Source: Spirochaetota bacterium
GTDB taxonomy: Bacteria; Spirochaetota; Spirochaetia; Treponematales; Rectinemataceae
Assembly (NCBI GenBank): GCA_026398595.1
Contig: JAPLSO010000052.1
Coordinates: forward strand, 1-64,000
DNA: 64,000 bases
Reading direction: 5' to 3'
This document shows positions 61,806-64,000 of this stretch, piece by piece (positions within the stretch are counted from its first letter, which is position 1; the number at the start of each line of letters is the position of its first letter). The position numbers and the translations under genes are program-made. The notes below the pieces were generated by a model, which made no database searches, was not told the origin of the DNA, and worked only from the letters and a program-made list of their open reading frames with translations.

Positions 61806-63044
61806 ATGCGCGTTGATATACCTTATCGTGATGGAAGCATTCCGCTTTCCCTTCCCGATGATGTTTGCCTCATCGAGCCGAACGACATAACCCTGGTTTC
61901 CGATCCCTCGCTCCTGATACGTTCGGCCGTGGAAGCCCCCCTGGACGCACCGTCTTTCGAGGCTTTCCTTTCCGGAGCCGGGAAGGTCCTCGTGATCATC
62001 AACGACGCGACGCGTCCGACTCCAACGCCAGTCGTATTCGAGGCCATCGGCGACGCTCTGGAAGCGCACAACGCGTGTTTCATCGTCGCGACAGGCGCGC
62101 ACAGGGCGCCGACCGAAGAAGAGTACCGCTTCATTCTCGGATCGAGCTATGGACGATTCCGGGAAAAGACAGCTTCGCACGACGCCCGCGATCGATTGTC
62201 CCTCGTCGATCTGGGAATCACCCGAAACGGAACGCCGATACTTCTCAATCGGCGCGTCGTGGAGGCGGACAGGATCGTGATCATCGGTTCGGTCGAGCCG
62301 CACTACTTCGCAGGCTTTACAGGCGGGCGCAAGGCGATTCTTCCCGGCATGGCCGGCTACGACACCATCCAGGCGAATCACAAGCTGGCCCTCGATCCGA
62401 GGGCAAAAGCCCTTGAAGTCGAGGACAACCCGGTGAGTCAGGACATGGAGGATACGCTTAACTTCGTGCCGGCTGGCATATTCTCCATAATGACGGTTCT
62501 GGACAAAGATCAGCGCCTTGCCTTCTGCGTGACGGGCGATATACGTACTTCCTTCCGCAAGGCGGTCCAGAACGCCAAAGGCATATTCGCGGTGCGGATG
62601 ACCAGGCCGGCCGACCTCGTGATTTCCGTGGCCAGGAGTCCAATGGACATCAATCTCTATCAGGCGCAGAAGGCGATCGAGAATGGCTCCCTTGCGACGG
62701 CCGACGGAGGTGTTCTCATCCTGGTCGCCTCCTGCAGGGACGGCGTGGGCGATGAGGCGTACTTGAATTTGCTCAGTTCCGTCTCGAGCCCGGGCGAGGC
62801 GCTGAGGAAGATCTCCGAAGGATACATTCTCGGCTATCACAAGGCAGCGAAGTTTGCCCAGGCCGCGCAGAGGATCACGCTCATGGCCTACGCTGGACTC
62901 GACCGTGCCGTCCTGAAGAAGGCCTACATGGAAAAGGTCGAATCGCTCCAGGTGGCGGTGGATGCGGCCATCGCGACAAGAGGCGCCAACGCGCGCGTGG
63001 TCGTTCTGACCGACGGGACTGTCACGGTGCCTGTCATCGAATGA
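61806..63044 (+). CDS. LarA-family nickel-pincer racemase/epimerase
   Basis: A 412-residue protein of the DUF2088/LarA family. The catalytic set of lactate racemase is preserved: Asp 67 and Arg 70 in INDATRPTP, His 99 in GAHRAPTEEE, His 166 in EPHYFAGFTGG, and Lys 176 in GGRKAILPG, the lysine that binds the nickel-pincer nucleotide. Members racemise or epimerise 2-hydroxy acids, including lactate, malate, phenyllactate and aldonates. The specificity cannot be read here. Cofactor genes larB, larC and larE are not in the window. SD GAGGAG at ATG 61806. It lies 45 bases after pgk and is probably co-transcribed. Confidence 0.85.
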   Translation: MRVDIPYRDGSIPLSLPDDVCLIEPNDITLVSDPSLLIRSAVEAPLDAPSFEAFLSGAGKVLVIINDATRPTPTPVVFEAIGDALEAHNACFIVATGAHRAPTEEEYRFILGSSYGRFREKTASHDARDRLSLVDLGITRNGTPILLNRRVVEADRIVIIGSVEPHYFAGFTGGRKAILPGMAGYDTIQANHKLALDPRAKALEVEDNPVSQDMEDTLNFVPAGIFSIMTVLDKDQRLAFCVTGDIRTSFRKAVQNAKGIFAVRMTRPADLVISVARSPMDINLYQAQKAIENGSLATADGGVLILVASCRDGVGDEAYLNLLSSVSSPGEALRKISEGYILGYHKAAKFAQAAQRITLMAYAGLDRAVLKKAYMEKVESLQVAVDAAIATRGANARVVVLTDGTVTVPVIE

Positions 63045-63119
63045 GACCGAACGTCATGCATTCACGGCGGTAAAGTAGGAGTATATTGTATTCATCGCGT
63101 TGCCATCAGGAGGCCATCA

Positions 63120-63329
63120 ATGGTCAAGAACATGGGTAAGGTGGACAAGATAGCCAGGATTGCCGCGGCTCTGGTTATCGGTATTCTCGTCATAGCGGGT
63201 GTGCTTAAAGGAGTCGCCGCCGTTATCCTAGGCCTGCTCGCTGTCGTATTCATCGCCACAAGCGCCGTTGGGACATGCCCGCTGTACCTTCCCTTCGGGA
63301 TCAGCACCAGGAAGAATCAGGAGAAGTGA
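63120..63329 (+). CDS. DUF2892 small inner-membrane protein
   Basis: A 69-residue protein with the DUF2892 pattern: KNMGKVDKIARIAAAL at the start, two short membrane helices with a Gly-rich turn, and the end block VGTCPLYLPFGISTRK (the family's GFCPLY...G-x-x-T form). It corresponds to the membrane part found fused to rhodanese in YgaP. The function is unknown. SD AGGAGG at ATG 63120. It stands alone. Confidence 0.85.
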   Translation: MVKNMGKVDKIARIAAALVIGILVIAGVLKGVAAVILGLLAVVFIATSAVGTCPLYLPFGISTRKNQEK

Positions 63330-63405
63330 ATCCCGCTTCATCGAGCTCCCTCAGGCAGCTATTGTATATTTGTAGGCACGGAGCGTTGTTCCGGGGAGGC
63401 GACCT

Positions 63406-64000
63406 ATGACCAAGGTGGATTTCAGAAAGGAGCTCAAGGCGCTCTATGCGCCTTCCGTCAAGGAAGTGGCTGTGGTCGAGGTTCCGCGGATGAACTTCCT
63501 CAAGATCGATGGGGAAGGGGACCCCAACAGCGCGCAGACATACCAGGAAGCTTTGGAAGCGCTCTACACCCTTTCCTATACGATCAAGTTCAAGGTCAAG
63601 AAAGGTCTCCTCGCGATCGACTACGGTGTGATGCCCCTCGAGGGGCTTTGGTGGGCCGACGACATGACGAGCTTCGCGACAGGCGACAAGTCGGCCTGGA
63701 AATGGACTGCGATGATAGCCCAGCCGGATTTCGTGTCGGAGGCTCTCGTCCATGAGGCGATCGAGGAAACCGGCAGAAAGAAGGTCTTGCCCGCCTTGGC
63801 GAAGCTTCGCTTCGAACCCTTCGACGAGGGCAGCTGCGCTCAAATTATGTACATCGGACCCTTCTCGGCCGAAGGACCGACCATCGAGCGGGTGCACGCC
63901 TTCATCTCCGCGTCGGGACACCAGAGATTCGGGAAACATCACGAGATTTACCTCAGCGACCTCAGGCGGACTGCTCCGGAGAAGTGGAAGATCGTGATCC
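63406..64000 (+). CDS. GyrI-like small-molecule-binding domain protein (cut by window end)
   Basis: An open frame from ATG 63406 (SD GGGGAGGCG) to the window edge, 198 codons. It begins VDFRKELKALYAPSVKEV, then VPRMNFLKIDGEGDPNSAQT, the signature start of GyrI-like proteins of the SOUL/GyrI fold. Later blocks include GLWWADDM, then MYIGPFSAEGPTI and GHQRFGKHHEIYLSDLRR, near the usual C-terminus at about residue 200. Members bind small hydrophobic molecules and may be hydrolases or gyrase-protecting proteins. Only a few residues should be missing. Confidence 0.8.
   Translation, partial: MTKVDFRKELKALYAPSVKEVAVVEVPRMNFLKIDGEGDPNSAQTYQEALEALYTLSYTIKFKVKKGLLAIDYGVMPLEGLWWADDMTSFATGDKSAWKWTAMIAQPDFVSEALVHEAIEETGRKKVLPALAKLRFEPFDEGSCAQIMYIGPFSAEGPTIERVHAFISASGHQRFGKHHEIYLSDLRRTAPEKWKIVI

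Noticed and set aside
61401-62840. A 479-codon minus-strand open frame opposite pgk and larA
   Set aside because: It spans two well-supported genes on the other strand and has no SD or domain signal.

Overview
The window is one contiguous stretch of a GC-rich bacterial chromosome, most likely from a spirochaete (Spirochaetales) or a close relative. The evidence for that is indirect. It has an EF-G of the spirochaete/planctomycete/mitochondrial EFG1 type (AHIDSGKTT in the G1 loop), a cyclophilin-FKBP fusion lipoprotein of a kind known from treponemes, many lipoproteins, and archaeal-type GAPDH and PGK. No 16S gene or other decisive marker is present, so the assignment is an inference.

Region 1 (1-4774) is a mobile, visibly less GC-rich island. 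It holds the end of an IS630-like element inserted into a broken IS256-type transposase, an AbiE type IV toxin-antitoxin pair behind a 20-bp inverted-repeat operator, an uncharacterised third gene split by a frameshift in an A7 tract, and a tyrosine integrase interrupted by an in-frame TAG. The integrase abuts the 3' end of a tRNA-Ala(GGC), the usual attachment position for such islands. The island therefore looks immobilised while its AbiE pair is intact.

Region 2 (4852-17566) is chromosomal housekeeping: AzlCD amino-acid exporter, a THUMP-type rRNA methyltransferase, zwf followed by a decayed 6-phosphogluconolactonase, a secreted GH16-like protein, a RecA/KaiC-like ATPase, EF-G, OsmC, a secreted protein, the cyclophilin-FKBP lipoprotein, dCMP deaminase, a YmdB-like protein with altered metal ligands and an RseC-like protein. 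Region 3 (17695-23545) is a complete oligopeptide-type ABC operon. Region 4 (23555-37248) holds a CubicO hydrolase, ppk1-ppx, an SH3-like lipoprotein, an ABC-F ATPase, a DUF554 protein, a condensation-fold acyltransferase with a zinc-ribbon membrane partner, an initiator tRNA and a secreted protein made of three tandem repeats.

Region 5 (37283-63044) is a carbohydrate-catabolism supercluster and the most interesting part. It contains three ABC importers (one CUT1-type without ATPase plus a cytoplasmic glycerophosphodiesterase, one FbpABC/AfuABC-like, one RbsABC-like), two MocA-family dehydrogenases, iolB, iolD, iolE and an IolI/IolH-like barrel protein, two unusual PfkB kinases, a GntR regulator, and then an archaeal-type GAPDH, an archaeal-type PGK and a LarA-family epimerase. 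My reading is that the locus scavenges inositol, possibly as glycerophosphoinositol or inositol phosphate, and carries the triose phosphate to 3-phosphoglycerate with its own GAPDH-PGK module. The inositol part rests on recognised families; the lipid-headgroup and kinase parts are inference. IolJ-type aldolase, IolA and LarB/C/E are not in the window. The window closes with a DUF2892 protein and a GyrI-like protein cut by the end.

Two patterns run through the window. All four transport operons carry a stem-loop without a U-tract directly after the substrate-binding-protein gene. Several genes have a good -10 box only 6-8 bases before the start codon and no Shine-Dalgarno sequence, which suggests leaderless mRNAs.
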